This document shows positions 1 to 9,111 of a stretch of 64,000 nt of DNA, in pieces (the stretch's first letter is position 1; every line of letters starts with the position of its first letter). Below the pieces are notes generated by a model, which had not been told where the DNA came from, did not search any database, and worked only from the letters and a program-made list of their open reading frames with translations. Location of the stretch: assembly GCA_963709995.1 (NCBI GenBank), contig CAVPYN010000010.1, forward strand, positions 92,257 to 156,256, read 5' to 3'. The DNA is from JAUIIK01 sp963709995 (lineage in GTDB: Bacteria > Chloroflexota > Chloroflexia > Thermomicrobiales > CFX8). Both the position numbers and the translations under genes were made by a program.

Positions 1-1
1 C

Positions 2-1359
2 ACCGGTCCGGTCGCTCCATCGGGGCAGACCATCGGTGAAGAAGCAGTCATGATTCAGAGCGAACCGATTCGCGCCTACTCCCCCGATGATCCATCCGCC
101 CCTGTATTCACGCTCGCCCTCCCGCCCGGCCAGTACGCGATTTTGGTCGTGGGCGACTGGCCTCGACACCCGATCCTCGCGGGCGAGAGCTTCGTCACCT
201 GGATTTTCACCGTTGAGATTGCAACGGGTCAGGTCGCGCCCTCACCCGCTCTCCGCCTCAATCCCGGAACCGCGACCTGCGATGACTCGGTAGCGATGGC
301 CGCCAGCGGCTTCCCACCGGATGAACGGCTCGAAATCAAGGTTCGGGAGATCGAATCGAAGGCATACCGGGAAGTTGGGATTCATCCAGTCTCCAGCGGG
401 GACGGCAGCTTCACAGCGGAACTTCCCATGGATCTGATCTACCCAGCTTGCCAGCAACCAGAGGCGCTGATCACGGACGTTGTGCTCGAAGTACTCGTTT
501 CGACGAGCACCGGCGCTGGAGAAACTGCATCCGCAAGCGCTGAATTGCGCGTACAGGTCGGGACCCGGAAGACATCGGCGAGATCGAAGACGACCCACGG
601 GTCCAGCATGCCATCCAGATCGTGCGCGATTTCCTCGATCAAGAGGACGCTACCTTCGATACAGCGTCCATCGAAGAGGTCGAAGGCTTTACCTACGTGC
701 AGCTCGGCCGTCAAGTGCCCGGCGATGATGGGAGCAATCGGTTCACCGATTCATTCGTCGTCGAGGTCGATGGCCAGTCGGTATTTTTCGCCACGCTCCA
801 CGGCAACGCAGCGATTGCGCAACCGTCCGGCCCGAACGGTATTGATGAAGCACGAGCAACCTCCGAGGCGTTCTTTGCCGTACATGACCGCTTCTCGGGC
901 CAGCTTGCGGTTATCGACGAAAGCTCGAATGTGTACATCAGCATCGATGAGCAGCGCTATGACCGCGTCTGGCAATTTCAGGTCGACGGTGTCTGGCTGC
1001 CGACGACCGTTAAGGTGAGCGTCAGTCTGGAAACGGGACTGGTTGTCGGCTACATGCTGCGAGACTTCCCGTACGATGGTCCGTTAACCCCAATGATCAG
1101 CGAACGCGAAGCTCTGCGGGTTGCCAACGAGATCATCCGTGAAGATCCGGGGTTTGCCGGATCGACGATCGTTGAGACACGTCTTGAAGTGCTGTACTCC
1201 GGCGGGGATGACACCATCGTTGGACAGATCGCGGGCGATCCAATAATGGACTGGCGCCTGGCCTGGGTCTTCACGTTGGAGAACCGGCCCGCTCCCGACA
1301 CGGATCATTTCATGCTTGTTGACGCTCTGACCGGCTTCAAGCTGGAGGCAGGCGGATAA
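2..1359 (+). CDS. 5'-truncated, frameshifted PepSY-like secreted protein
   Basis: The reading frame is open from the window edge, so the true start lies upstream. The first part (to about 560) is a beta-rich Ig-like segment in frame 2 containing LALPPGQYAILVVGDW. Good coding then continues in frame 1 as DPEDIGEIEDDPRV and runs to TAA at 1359. The switch falls in GTCGGGACCC (about 557-566) and fits a single missing base. The C-terminal 70 residues (SEREALRVANEIIRED, ending FMLVDALTGFKLEAGG) resemble a PepSY/YpeB-type propeptide repeat, a fold common in secreted or membrane-anchored proteins. No enzyme motif is visible. The function is unknown. Confidence 0.55.
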
Positions 1360-1418
1360 ACGGCGCGCAAGGAAAAGAGACCTTCAATTGCGAGTATCCT
1401 CCCGCGCGCAGTGCGTGT

Positions 1419-1820
1419 CTACTCTTCGTCCTCAACCTGAGGAAGTGCGTAACGCTCGATCAGCCCGCCCATCTCACGGTGAAACTGGGAGTTTGCAACG
1501 ACGCGGGTAACGTTTGCGTCCTTTGCGCGCCGGAACAATTCAACCTCCCGATGTGGGCCAAAGGCAAGCACGCGAATCCCTGATTCGATAGCATCCTCAA
1601 TCAGCTCCCAGGCATCTTCGTCCTCACCGGGCACGGTCATATCCAGAACCAGGAGATCGGGTTCGTACACTGCCATCGTCTGGTTGAGCTCCCCAAGTTC
1701 ACGGATTACGATCGTCTCGAATTCGAGCTTCCGCGAAGCGTTTCTCACCGTGATTCCGAAGAAGATATCGCTGATAAGGGCGATGACTGTGCCGCGCTCC
1801 TTGCGCGTTGTCGAGCTCAT
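1419..1820 (-). CDS. Degenerate response-regulator receiver-like protein
   Basis: This 133-residue protein has CheY-like alternation. An acidic residue near the start (D18), hydrophobic beta strands and a likely phospho-acceptor D60 in LLVLDMT are visible. The usual Thr/Ser after strand 4 (here LAFGPH) and the conserved Lys of strand 5 (here VVANSQF) are missing, so phosphorylation-driven switching is doubtful. It is a single domain with no DNA-binding or enzymatic output. A GTG at codon 11 (TVIALISD) is a shorter start option. It lies 138 bp downstream of the uroporphyrinogen-decarboxylase-like gene on the same strand. The receiver fold assignment is inferred from pattern. Confidence 0.55.
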   Translation of the reverse strand: MSSTTRKERGTVIALISDIFFGITVRNASRKLEFETIVIRELGELNQTMAVYEPDLLVLDMTVPGEDEDAWELIEDAIESGIRVLAFGPHREVELFRRAKDANVTRVVANSQFHREMGGLIERYALPQVEDEE

Positions 1821-1958
1821 TGGAGTGGGGAACAGCGAACAGGGAACAGGGGGCAGGAAAGGCCCTGCATTCCTCGTTCGCTTACCTGGTCATGCCGCCA
1901 GTGAAATGTGGTCACAACGCCGCCTCTCATCCTGATCCCCTCTCCCCGACCTCTGAGC

Positions 1959-2924
1959 CTACTCGGGCAATTCGAGCGAATCGACGATCTCACGCGCGGC
2001 GTGCAGCCACTCTTCCGGGGTATCGTCGGGAACAGAGCAACCGTTTGCCAGGATGAACCTGCGCCCGTTCGTTTGCTGGATCGCGTCTTCAGCCTCGCGC
2101 CGGATATCCTCAACCGGACCATTCGACAGCGCGCCGAATTCATGCCAGCCGCCCATCAGGCACTTGCTTGTGCGGGAGCGCGCCTCTTTCAGGCCGGGGC
2201 CTGCCAGCCGGTCGGACCAGGAGAGCACCTGCACCGGGTAATCCAGCACCTCATCGAAATGCAGATCTTGGTCGCCGTGAACGTGGAGGATGTTAAGCCA
2301 ACTGTCGCGTGCCCCCTGAAGGGCGACGAGATCGTACGGCCGGCCAACCTCACGGTAGAGTTCCCGAGTCATGATCTGATCGGTGCAGCCCTGAAGGGCG
2401 AAGAACACGCCATCGGCGCCACTATCCATACAGTCCTGGATATGGGCTCTCAAATTCTCAGCGATCGTCGCCAGCGCCTCGTGAACGACTGCGGGTGACT
2501 GCTCGTAGAACTCGAAGAAGCGCTCGCGAGTCTCCGCAAAGTACAACGCCTCGCAAAGTGGCGAAAAGACAGTCATGATGATCGGCGTCTCGTAACCTAC
2601 CGCGTCCCGCAGGGACTGGATCGCAACCGCGCGCTGGTTGAAGAAACGCGAGCGGTCGGTGTCGATTGGTTCGATCAGCCTCCAATCATCGAGCGTGTGG
2701 ATTGATCGCCGGGGAAAGGGATATGGCAGGTCTGGCATGATCTTGATGATGTCGAGATCGAAGGTTGTTTCGAAGAAATCGAAGGTGGCTTCAGCCATCC
2801 GCCGGCCGGAGCCGCCCGGCCGAAAATGATGCCAGAAACAAACTGGGATGCGATCCACTTCCTCTCCGTGAACAGCTGCCATGACCCGTTCGGTCTTGGT
2901 CATCTCACCATAACTTGACGCCAT
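1959..2924 (-). CDS. Uroporphyrinogen decarboxylase (URO-D) family protein
   Basis: This 321-residue protein has the URO-D superfamily N-terminus (MTKTERVMAAVHGEEVDRIP), seen in corrinoid methyltransferase-type members rather than in haem-pathway HemE. Further family-like blocks are SGADGVFFALQG and LNILHVHGDQDLHFDEVLDYPV, and it ends near ILANGCSVPDDTPEEWL. The superfamily includes HemE and methylcobamide:thiol methyltransferases (MtaA/MtbA type). The start at 2924 follows AGGGAGGAACCGGT. The probable B12 riboswitch just upstream on the same strand suggests corrinoid-linked one-carbon or methyl transfer rather than haem synthesis. The substrate is unknown. Confidence 0.8.
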   Translation of the reverse strand: MASSYGEMTKTERVMAAVHGEEVDRIPVCFWHHFRPGGSGRRMAEATFDFFETTFDLDIIKIMPDLPYPFPRRSIHTLDDWRLIEPIDTDRSRFFNQRAVAIQSLRDAVGYETPIIMTVFSPLCEALYFAETRERFFEFYEQSPAVVHEALATIAENLRAHIQDCMDSGADGVFFALQGCTDQIMTRELYREVGRPYDLVALQGARDSWLNILHVHGDQDLHFDEVLDYPVQVLSWSDRLAGPGLKEARSRTSKCLMGGWHEFGALSNGPVEDIRREAEDAIQQTNGRRFILANGCSVPDDTPEEWLHAAREIVDSLELPE

Positions 2925-3039
2925 ACCGGTTCCTCCCTGGGTGCGTGGCGGGGAATCTCAGTTTCATACCGAATACGATAGCATGACGACATTTTGTAGC
3001 AGTCATCACCCGGTGCGTAACCACTTTCCGGCGCCGTGA

Positions 3040-3195
3040 TTCTCAGTCCAGAAGCCGGTTCCCCCGACCGGTTTCACGAGAAACCACCCCCCTTCCGTTA
3101 CGGTTGTGGCCACAGCCGAGGGCATGCACACCCTATTCCTTCCCGAGAGGCCCGCTTTCCCCGAAGCGGGCCTCACCTCGTCACTCACATTTGCG
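3040..3195 (-). promoter_or_regulatory. Probable cobalamin (B12) riboswitch
   Basis: Read on the minus strand, the leader has the order of conserved cobalamin-riboswitch blocks. First comes AGGTG followed by a perfect 10-bp stem (3148-3157 with 3164-3173). Next is CGGGAAGG and the core GGTGTGCATGCC, then GCTGTGGCCACAACCGTAACGG-like sequence (3095-3146), comparable with the consensus GGUGnAAnnCC...CUGnnCCCGCAAC. A B12-box-like GTCGGGGGAACCGGC lies at about 3053-3068. The distance to the URO-D-like start at 2924 leaves about 115 nt for an expression platform. P1 boundaries are approximate. Covariance scoring was not possible here. Confidence 0.7.
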
Positions 3196-3276
3196 CTCCC
3201 ACGCACATTGGGACGAGCGCTACGGTGAATCCAGCCTGCGAGGAAATGCCAACCTGTGCGAACCTGTTGTAGAAGC

Positions 3277-3999
3277 ATGGACGATCGGGTCGCGACGGGG
3301 GCAAGCGTGCAAACAGCAAGTCGACTTACAATCCGGAGATTCGTCGGCGGCCCGATGCTCACAGCCTGCTACCTGATCACCGATCCGAATCGCGAAAGTA
3401 TCCTGATCGACGCGCCTCGCGATGCCTGGCACGCCGCGATAGGTGCGGCCGAAAAGGCCGGCGCACCGGTTTCGCTGCTGATCGCAACCCACGGACATTG
3501 GGACCACATCACCCAGGCCAGAGAACTCCAACTGCAAGGTGTACCAGTCGCAGGACATGCAGCTGACAACACTCTGTTCGCCGACCCGATGGGACAGCGC
3601 GACGCGCTTCCCTTTGTGATCGAACCGATCGTCCTCGACCGGGAGTTCGCCGACGGGGAACGGATTCCGATTGGCCTCTCCGAAATCGCTGTCCTCCACA
3701 CGCCTGGACACACGCCGGGCTCGACTAGCCTCTGGCTCCCAGGTCAGGATGTGCTTTTCACCGGCGACACGGTGCTGAAGGGTGGAGCGGGGTATCTACG
3801 CCGGCCCGAGTGCGACGCCTGGGCGCTCGCGTCGAGCGTCCATAGAATCGCCATGTTGCCAGAGTCAACCGTTCTGTATCCCGGGCACGGCGCGCCGACG
3901 TCGATCGCTGAAGAAGAGTGGCTGAGCACAAGTGCGGACCGGGAGTCCCTGATTTCCGGCTGGAAGTCAGGCGCGGGCCGCTGGACACCACGCGCCTGA
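3277..3999 (+). CDS. Metallo-beta-lactamase-fold hydrolase (glyoxalase II-like)
   Basis: This 240-residue protein is predicted to be a di-zinc hydrolase. The metal ligands are in order: ATHGHWDH (HxHxDH), HTPGHTPGS, the bridging Asp in FTGDTVL, and the last His in LYPGHG. Length and layout match small glyoxalase II-like or lactonase-like members. The start is placed at ATG 3277; an upstream GTG (3256) only adds seven non-conserved residues. The gene is transcribed away from the cobalamin leader and appears monocistronic. The substrate cannot be read from sequence; hydroxyacyl-thioesters and lactones are the usual ones. Confidence 0.85.
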   Translation: MDDRVATGASVQTASRLTIRRFVGGPMLTACYLITDPNRESILIDAPRDAWHAAIGAAEKAGAPVSLLIATHGHWDHITQARELQLQGVPVAGHAADNTLFADPMGQRDALPFVIEPIVLDREFADGERIPIGLSEIAVLHTPGHTPGSTSLWLPGQDVLFTGDTVLKGGAGYLRRPECDAWALASSVHRIAMLPESTVLYPGHGAPTSIAEEEWLSTSADRESLISGWKSGAGRWTPRA

Positions 4000-4079
4000 T
4001 AGAAATTCCCGGATCAGGGCCGGCATAGCACCGTCCGGCCGCGGCATGCCAGCATCCCGCGACCGAGTCTGAGTCTTCG

Positions 4080-4559
4080 CTACGCGTTGATAGCCGCTTC
4101 GATGCTCGGCTGGTGCATCCCGATGTGGCCGATGATGACCATTTCAATCCAACTTCTGACAGAAAGAGGTTCGGGGCTAAACGCGGGAATCACCGCGGTT
4201 TGGTCCAGGGATTCATCATCCAGCTTCGCCATCGCGGCAGAAACCTGGGCGGTCGATTGCTCTGCCAGGTCAATCGTCTCCTGCTTGTCCGGGTTTGGGT
4301 GTTCCGAGGCGTGGGCTGCGTTCATCGCGTTGATGTCATCCCAGCTCACCGCTGGAACGCTATCGGCAAGCATCAGGTCCACCATGCCCCAGGTTGTCCC
4401 AAAGCTTTGGGCAACGTGGTGTGCGACGGTGCCGACCGACCAGTTCTCTTCCCTGGTAGTCGCCGCCCATTGCTCGTCATCCAGTCCCTGAAGTAGCTCG
4501 ATGAACGCCTGCGATGTGGTCTTCAACTCTTGTGACAGCTGAGCGCCATTCTTGCTCAC
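4080..4559 (-). CDS. DinB / maleylpyruvate-isomerase-like four-helix protein
   Basis: This 159-residue helical protein has the N-terminal signature LDDEQWAATTREENWSVGTVAHHV, with the metal-binding His of the DinB/YfiT/mycothiol-dependent isomerase superfamily (VAHHVAQS), and a C-terminal VIIGHIGMHQPSI supplying further histidines. Members are small metal-binding proteins, often thiol-dependent transferases or of unknown function. It is flanked by the hydrolase gene (convergent) and a membrane-protein gene on the same strand. The substrate is not inferable. The fold call is fairly secure because the W-S-V-G-T-V-A-H-H block is diagnostic. Confidence 0.78.
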   Translation of the reverse strand: MSKNGAQLSQELKTTSQAFIELLQGLDDEQWAATTREENWSVGTVAHHVAQSFGTTWGMVDLMLADSVPAVSWDDINAMNAAHASEHPNPDKQETIDLAEQSTAQVSAAMAKLDDESLDQTAVIPAFSPEPLSVRSWIEMVIIGHIGMHQPSIEAAINA

Positions 4560-4604
4560 CAGTGGTTCCTTTCACCTATTCCTGGATCCATCGTTCTCGT
4601 CTGA

Positions 4605-5178
4605 CTATCCAATTATGCGTCGCAGCCCAGCGTATTGCAGCAATGCGAACACGCCAACAACCCCGGCAGTAAACGCGATGGTCCAGACTCCCGTCCAGGT
4701 CAGATCAAGTAGTCTCAATCGCCAGCACAACCTGCCCACCGAAGACGAGCGACATAAGAAGCGAGTAGTCATAGGATCGAACAAGATCTGGCCACAGCGG
4801 CTCGCCGAGATCTCTTGCCTGGGCAGCCAGAATCGCGACACCGGCGGCGAGTAACACTAGCGTCACCGGCGCGAGCAGCCACAGAGCCTTGTCGATGTCA
4901 GCAAGACTTAACAGCAAGAGACTGAGAACTCTCATGCCAACAATCGCAAGGGCGAAGATCCAGAGGCGCCTGGGGCCGTACTCACGTCGAAGGGACCGGA
5001 GATGAAGATAGATCATGCCTAGCAAGAGAATGACGGTCGCGATCACCAGACTAATGAAGCGGGTGGCTGACAAGAACAAACCACCTGATGTTCGGTCGGG
5101 AATGGATTCATTGACGACAGTAGACTCGAGCAGCGGGCACGCCCCGGCTCTGGCTATACGAGGAACGACTATGGACAT
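4605..5178 (-). CDS. Small multi-pass membrane protein (apparent frameshift)
   Basis: The protein is strongly hydrophobic, with segments ISLVIATVILLLGMIYL, LWIFALAIVGMRVLSLLLL, ALWLLAPVTLVLLAAGVAI and WTIAFTAGVVGVFALLQY, giving about four or five membrane helices. The frame carrying the first segments stops at GQVVLAIETT (near 4705). The adjacent frame continues naturally as LLDLTWTGVWT to 4605, consistent with one extra base in the run GAGACTACTT near 4708. ATG 5178 is the nearest upstream start. It lies downstream of another small membrane protein, perhaps as a pair. I do not recognise the family. Confidence 0.5.
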
Positions 5179-5317
5179 ACAATCCGACCCACACCAGGTG
5201 TGCAAAGAGAATGATTTCGATGACCAGTGCGAGCATGGCAACTCCAGCAGCTTAAATCGAGGTGTCGTGGCAAGCTCTAGAGTACGAAAGTGCCGTTCAT
5301 GAATTCGAAGCAGAGGA

Positions 5318-5755
5318 TTACCCGAGGAGCGCCTGGACCGCACGGATGAAGAAGGCGACATGGGCAAGCTGGGCGATCCCGAGGGCGAGCGCGGCCGGAC
5401 GCACATTGATGCGCCCAACTGGATGAACGACGACTGGCGAAAGCACGGCCCCGATCACCGCGACCTGTGCAAGTAGCGCGCCAACGATCAACCGTCCCGG
5501 CATCGCGGCGGCAAGTGCAAAGCCGAGGATCACCAGGGTAATCGCTATCGAGAAGAGGATCTCGATCAACAGCATCCAGAACTCGTTTTCCCCAAGGCGG
5601 GATTCAGTTGCTGGAATCTCCCGGACTTCGCCATTTGGGCGAAGAACGGTCGTCTGGTTTATCGGGGTCAGCGACGCAGCGAATGCCGAAGCCATCGAAC
5701 GCAGCGAGATAAGCGTCAATCCCGCCGCAACGACTACAGCCATCCAGATCAGCAT
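5318..5755 (-). CDS. Hypothetical four-helix membrane protein
   Basis: This 145-residue protein begins with MLIWMAVVVAAGLTLISL and has three further hydrophobic stretches: LLIEILFSIAITLVILGFALAAA, LIVGALLAQVAVIGAVLSPVVV and ALALGIAQLAHVAFFI. A polar loop of about 35 residues sits between helices 1 and 2. It has no recognised catalytic motif. It precedes the frameshifted membrane gene on the same strand (139 bp gap) and is divergent from nadE. Membrane location is clear; the role is unknown. Confidence 0.6.
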   Translation of the reverse strand: MLIWMAVVVAAGLTLISLRSMASAFAASLTPINQTTVLRPNGEVREIPATESRLGENEFWMLLIEILFSIAITLVILGFALAAAMPGRLIVGALLAQVAVIGAVLSPVVVHPVGRINVRPAALALGIAQLAHVAFFIRAVQALLG

Positions 5756-5927
5756 CGAATCGGCCCGCCTTCATTCCGGGACCACGGCTACCCAGGCCGC
5801 ACTGTCCCTCTCGTCCCTCACTTCTTCTAACGAATGAAGCAAATGAAAGATTCGCAATTGGATCGGGATTCTGGTCCTATCCTGCCGGGTACAATCTGCT
5901 TTGCTTGGCCGCAGTCCTGAGGGGGGA

Positions 5928-6659
5928 ATGACTACGATGGCACTCGCGAACGAAATCGCTGGCTGGATCCGGGGCGAAATTGAGGGAGCAGGGCTCGAAG
6001 GCGCGGTGCTTGGGATGAGCGGGGGCATTGATTCAGCAGTCGTGTCAGGACTCTGTGCGTTGGCGGTCGGACCCGAAAACGTTCTGGGCATCGCCATGCC
6101 CGCCCACTCGTCGCCGGAAGACGTGGCACATGCCCGGCTTGCTGCCGGCGCCTGGGGGATTTCCTACCAGGAAGTGGATCTATCTCGAATCTATGACGCA
6201 TTCCTGGAAATCCTGCCGGACGGTTCCCAGCTGGCAAATGCGAACGTCAAGCCGCGCCTGCGCATGATCACGCTCTATCACTACGCGAACTCCCTCAACC
6301 GCATGGTCGTCGGCACCGGCAACCGGAGCGAGATAGAAGTCGGGTACTACACGAAACATGGCGATGGGGGGGTTGATCTTCTTCCTATCGGGAGCCTGCT
6401 CAAGACCCAGGTCCGCCAACTTGCCCGGGAGATGGGCGTTCCGCCGGAGATCATCGACCGTCCCCCGTCCGCCGGTCTCTGGAAGGGTCAGACCGACGAA
6501 ACTGAACTAGGCATCACCTACGAACAGCTGGACACCGCGCTCGACGCAATCGCGGCCGGGGAGACCGACGAAATCGAACCGAGAGTCCTCGAACGAGTCC
6601 TCAATCTCAACCGCGCGTCGGCCCACAAACGTCGCCTACCGCCAATCTACACGCGCTAG
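5928..6659 (+). CDS. nadE: NAD synthetase, ammonia-dependent
   Basis: The enzyme makes NAD from nicotinic acid adenine dinucleotide with ATP and ammonia (cytosolic, final step of NAD synthesis). The ATP pyrophosphatase P-loop GMSGGIDSAVVSGL lies near the N-terminus. GTGNRSEIEVGYYTKHGDGG and LLPIGSLLKTQVRQLA are the typical NAD-synthetase blocks, followed by PPSAGLWKGQTDE. The length of 243 residues fits the short NH3-dependent class with no nitrilase-like glutaminase domain. ATG 5928 is preferred because GAGGGGGGA lies directly upstream. It is transcribed alone, with a possible -10 TACAAT at 5890-5895. Confidence 0.93.
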   Translation: MTTMALANEIAGWIRGEIEGAGLEGAVLGMSGGIDSAVVSGLCALAVGPENVLGIAMPAHSSPEDVAHARLAAGAWGISYQEVDLSRIYDAFLEILPDGSQLANANVKPRLRMITLYHYANSLNRMVVGTGNRSEIEVGYYTKHGDGGVDLLPIGSLLKTQVRQLAREMGVPPEIIDRPPSAGLWKGQTDETELGITYEQLDTALDAIAAGETDEIEPRVLERVLNLNRASAHKRRLPPIYTR

Positions 6660-6676
6660 CGCCTACTCGCCTAATA

Positions 6677-7519
6677 TCATGGGTTGGATCGAAACCCGGC
6701 GAGACGTTCCCGAAACGCCGCCGGTTCAGTAATGTCAGCATCGCCGCAGATTGCGAGAAATCGCTCTTGCGACGCCAGAAGTCGTGACGCGACCCGTTCG
6801 TCGATCTCACCCCACTCCGCAATTGCCGCGACCATCCGGCCCTGAGACAGTTCAAGCTCCGAGCGCAAGGGATTGCGTTCTGCAAGCCTCTGAAGCCGTG
6901 CCTCGCCGTCCCGGAATCGAACTCGATCGATCGCAGTCACACGTCTGGCCTGCCGCCCATCGATCATTCCGAGCTTCATTGTGACGATCAGGTCCACACC
7001 GGCAATATCCGATGGGTTCACGTCAAGCGGATAACCGCGCAGCAATTCAATTGCATGTGCGGCTGACGACGCGTGCATGGTCGTCGCCAGTGGAAATCCG
7101 GCTGCAGCGCCTTCAAACAAGCGTCGCACTCCACGCCCCCAGAGATAGGTCGGGAGATAGGAGCTGATCTCGTTGCAAAGAACATATCGGTTGGCAGGGT
7201 CGAGCTCTGTGATGTAGTCGAAACGCTCGTACAGGCCCCGCACGTACACCGGCCGGGTCAATGGATCAACGAAGTCCAGCAGCGCGGTGAGCAAGGTTGT
7301 CTTGCCGGCGCCGGTCTCTTCGGCGACAACAATGATCGTTCGGCGCATCTCGACCGCCAGGGCCAGCAGTGCCGCGCTCCCAACCGCCAACAGCCCTGAC
7401 TGAATCAGCCAGGGCAACGAGCGCGGCTCGGCTTCGTCACGCTCAAGTCCCCACCAGCCAAATGGTTTCTCGTAGCTACGAGCCAGTTCGTTCCGATCAC
7501 TAGCGGGACCCACTGTCAC
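6677..7519 (-). CDS. Type II/IV secretion-type ATPase (CpaF/VirB11-like), short
   Basis: This 280-residue P-loop ATPase has VVAEETGAGKTTLLTALLD as Walker A and LCNEIS as the Asp-box/Walker-B region. The His-box-like ATTMHASSAAHAIELLRGYP and GVDLIVTM follow the VirB11/TadA/CpaF plan. It lacks the usual large N-terminal domain of secretion ATPases, and the first glycines of the P-loop are replaced (EETGAGKT instead of GGTGSGKT). No pilin, prepilin peptidase or secretion partner is nearby. It may be an orphan or repurposed ATPase. It converges with nadE, 17 bp apart. Confidence 0.7.
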   Translation of the reverse strand: MTVGPASDRNELARSYEKPFGWWGLERDEAEPRSLPWLIQSGLLAVGSAALLALAVEMRRTIIVVAEETGAGKTTLLTALLDFVDPLTRPVYVRGLYERFDYITELDPANRYVLCNEISSYLPTYLWGRGVRRLFEGAAAGFPLATTMHASSAAHAIELLRGYPLDVNPSDIAGVDLIVTMKLGMIDGRQARRVTAIDRVRFRDGEARLQRLAERNPLRSELELSQGRMVAAIAEWGEIDERVASRLLASQERFLAICGDADITEPAAFRERLAGFRSNP

Positions 7520-7567
7520 GATTCCCTCACTCTAGCCAGGAGACCGGCGTTCGGACCTCCGATGGTA

Positions 7568-7632
7568 CCTGTCCAAATCAAGAAGGTCGAGCCCGGATTG
7601 GAATCAACGATGCTCCGCGCATGTTGGACAGG
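7568..7632. repeat. 9-bp perfect inverted repeat before the dehydrogenase operon
   Basis: CCTGTCCAA (7568-7576) and TTGGACAGG (7624-7632) are exact reverse complements separated by 47 bp. The pair lies in the divergent gap between the ATPase gene and the 2-oxo-acid dehydrogenase operon, just before a -10-like TATACT (7651-7656). The position suits a dimeric-repressor operator or looping site, but no regulator gene is adjacent. Confidence 0.4.
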
Positions 7633-7722
7633 AAGGGAGAAAGTGGCTGCTATACTGAACCTACCGGCGCAATCAATGGCGTCATCTGCGTGAAATATGC
7701 TAGCGAAAGTGACTATATCCAA

Positions 7723-9111
7723 ATGTCGGTCAACGACTACGATGTCGTATTTCTGGGAGGCGGCACCGGCGGCTACGTCGCCGCTATTCGAGCGAGCCAG
7801 CTTGGATTCAAAGTCGCTGTGGTCGAGAAAGATCTGGTGGGCGGCACCTGTGTCCACCGTGGCTGTATTCCCGCCAAGTCTCTCCTGAAAGCCGCTGAAG
7901 TCGCCTCGATGGTCCGCAAGGCGAGCGAATTCGGGGTGAACCCGGGCGAGATCACCCTCGACTATGCTCAAGCGATGCGCAGATCGCGTGACGTCGTCGA
8001 TCAGAATTACAACGGCATCCAGTTTCTCTTCCGTAAGCACAAGATCGACGTCATTCACGGTTGGGGCACGCTCGTCTCTCCACGTGAAATCCGGGTCGAA
8101 GGCGAAGACGCGGAGGCACAAACGGTCAAGGCAAGCAAGGCGCTTATCATCGACACTGGATCGACTCCTCGCGAGATGAAGGGGCTCGAATCCAACGGCA
8201 CGACGATCATCAACAGCGACCACGCAACGTACAGCGAATCTCTTCCCAAACGCGTCATCATCCGTGGCGCTGGCGCGACCGGACTTGAGTTTGCAAGTGT
8301 CTACCATGAGTTCAAGGCAGAGGTGACCGTCGTCGGGAACATCGCCCCCAACGAGGACGCCGAAGTTTCGCGAGACCTGGAGCGCTCGTTCAAGCGCCAG
8401 GGCATCAATGTCATTTCGGGGCACCGTCCCGCGCCGGACGACTTCGAGGTGTCCGATACCGGCGTGACGATGAAGTACAAGGACGACGTTATCGAAGCCG
8501 ACGCTTTGCTGGTCGCAATCGGCCGCTACGGCAACATCGAGGGCTACGGCCTGGAAGATCTTGGCGTCAAGGTCAACGACAGCGGCTACATCGTCGTCGA
8601 TGAGTACATGCGCACCAACGTCGACGGCGTCTATTCGATCGGCGATGTGACCGGACTGCAACAACTGGCCCACACCGCCATGCATCAGGGCATCGTGGCT
8701 GTCGAGCACATCGCGGGGCATAAGCCACATACACTCGACTACAACAAGATTCCCTGGGTTACTTTCTGCCATCCTGAAATCGGCTCGGTCGGCTTGAGCG
8801 AGCAGGAAGCGAAGGATGCCGGTTATAACGTCAAGGTCGGCAAATTCCCGATGCAGGCCAGCGGCAAGGCGCGCGTCGACGGCGACACGACCGGCTTCGC
8901 GAAGATCGTCGTTGATGGCGACACCGACGCCGTGCTAGGCGTTCACATCCTCGGGCATCTCGCGACCGAACTGATCGCCGAAGCTGGGCTGGCATTGATG
9001 TTCGAGGCGAGCGCCTGGGAGTTGGGGGTCACCGTTCACGCCCACCCGACCATTTCGGAGATCCTGCACGAGGCGGCCCTGGCGACCGGCGACGGCGCGC
9101 TGCATATGTAG
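7723..9111 (+). CDS. lpdA: Dihydrolipoyl dehydrogenase (E3)
   Basis: This FAD-dependent enzyme reoxidises dihydrolipoyl groups of the 2-oxo-acid dehydrogenase complex, making NADH. Visible features are the FAD motif VVFLGGGTGGYVAA, the redox disulfide in GGTCVHRGCIPAKS (C43 and C48), an NAD-binding GAGATGLEFASVYHEF, the second FAD motif VYSIGDVTG, and the C-terminal catalytic HAHPTISEILHEA. The length of 462 residues is normal. ATG 7723 is chosen because it gives the usual short N-terminus; an upstream in-frame ATG adds 34 unrelated residues. It is the first gene of the E3-E1alpha-E1beta-E2 operon. Confidence 0.95.
   Translation: MSVNDYDVVFLGGGTGGYVAAIRASQLGFKVAVVEKDLVGGTCVHRGCIPAKSLLKAAEVASMVRKASEFGVNPGEITLDYAQAMRRSRDVVDQNYNGIQFLFRKHKIDVIHGWGTLVSPREIRVEGEDAEAQTVKASKALIIDTGSTPREMKGLESNGTTIINSDHATYSESLPKRVIIRGAGATGLEFASVYHEFKAEVTVVGNIAPNEDAEVSRDLERSFKRQGINVISGHRPAPDDFEVSDTGVTMKYKDDVIEADALLVAIGRYGNIEGYGLEDLGVKVNDSGYIVVDEYMRTNVDGVYSIGDVTGLQQLAHTAMHQGIVAVEHIAGHKPHTLDYNKIPWVTFCHPEIGSVGLSEQEAKDAGYNVKVGKFPMQASGKARVDGDTTGFAKIVVDGDTDAVLGVHILGHLATELIAEAGLALMFEASAWELGVTVHAHPTISEILHEAALATGDGALHM

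Noticed and set aside
3148..3173. Simple transcription terminator
   Set aside because: The 10-bp stem has no T-run and sits at the expected place for a stem of the cobalamin riboswitch on the minus strand.
7516..8772. 418-residue open frame on the minus strand
   Set aside because: It lies wholly antisense to the clear dihydrolipoyl dehydrogenase gene and has no domain motifs; codon structure makes such long antisense frames common at this base composition.
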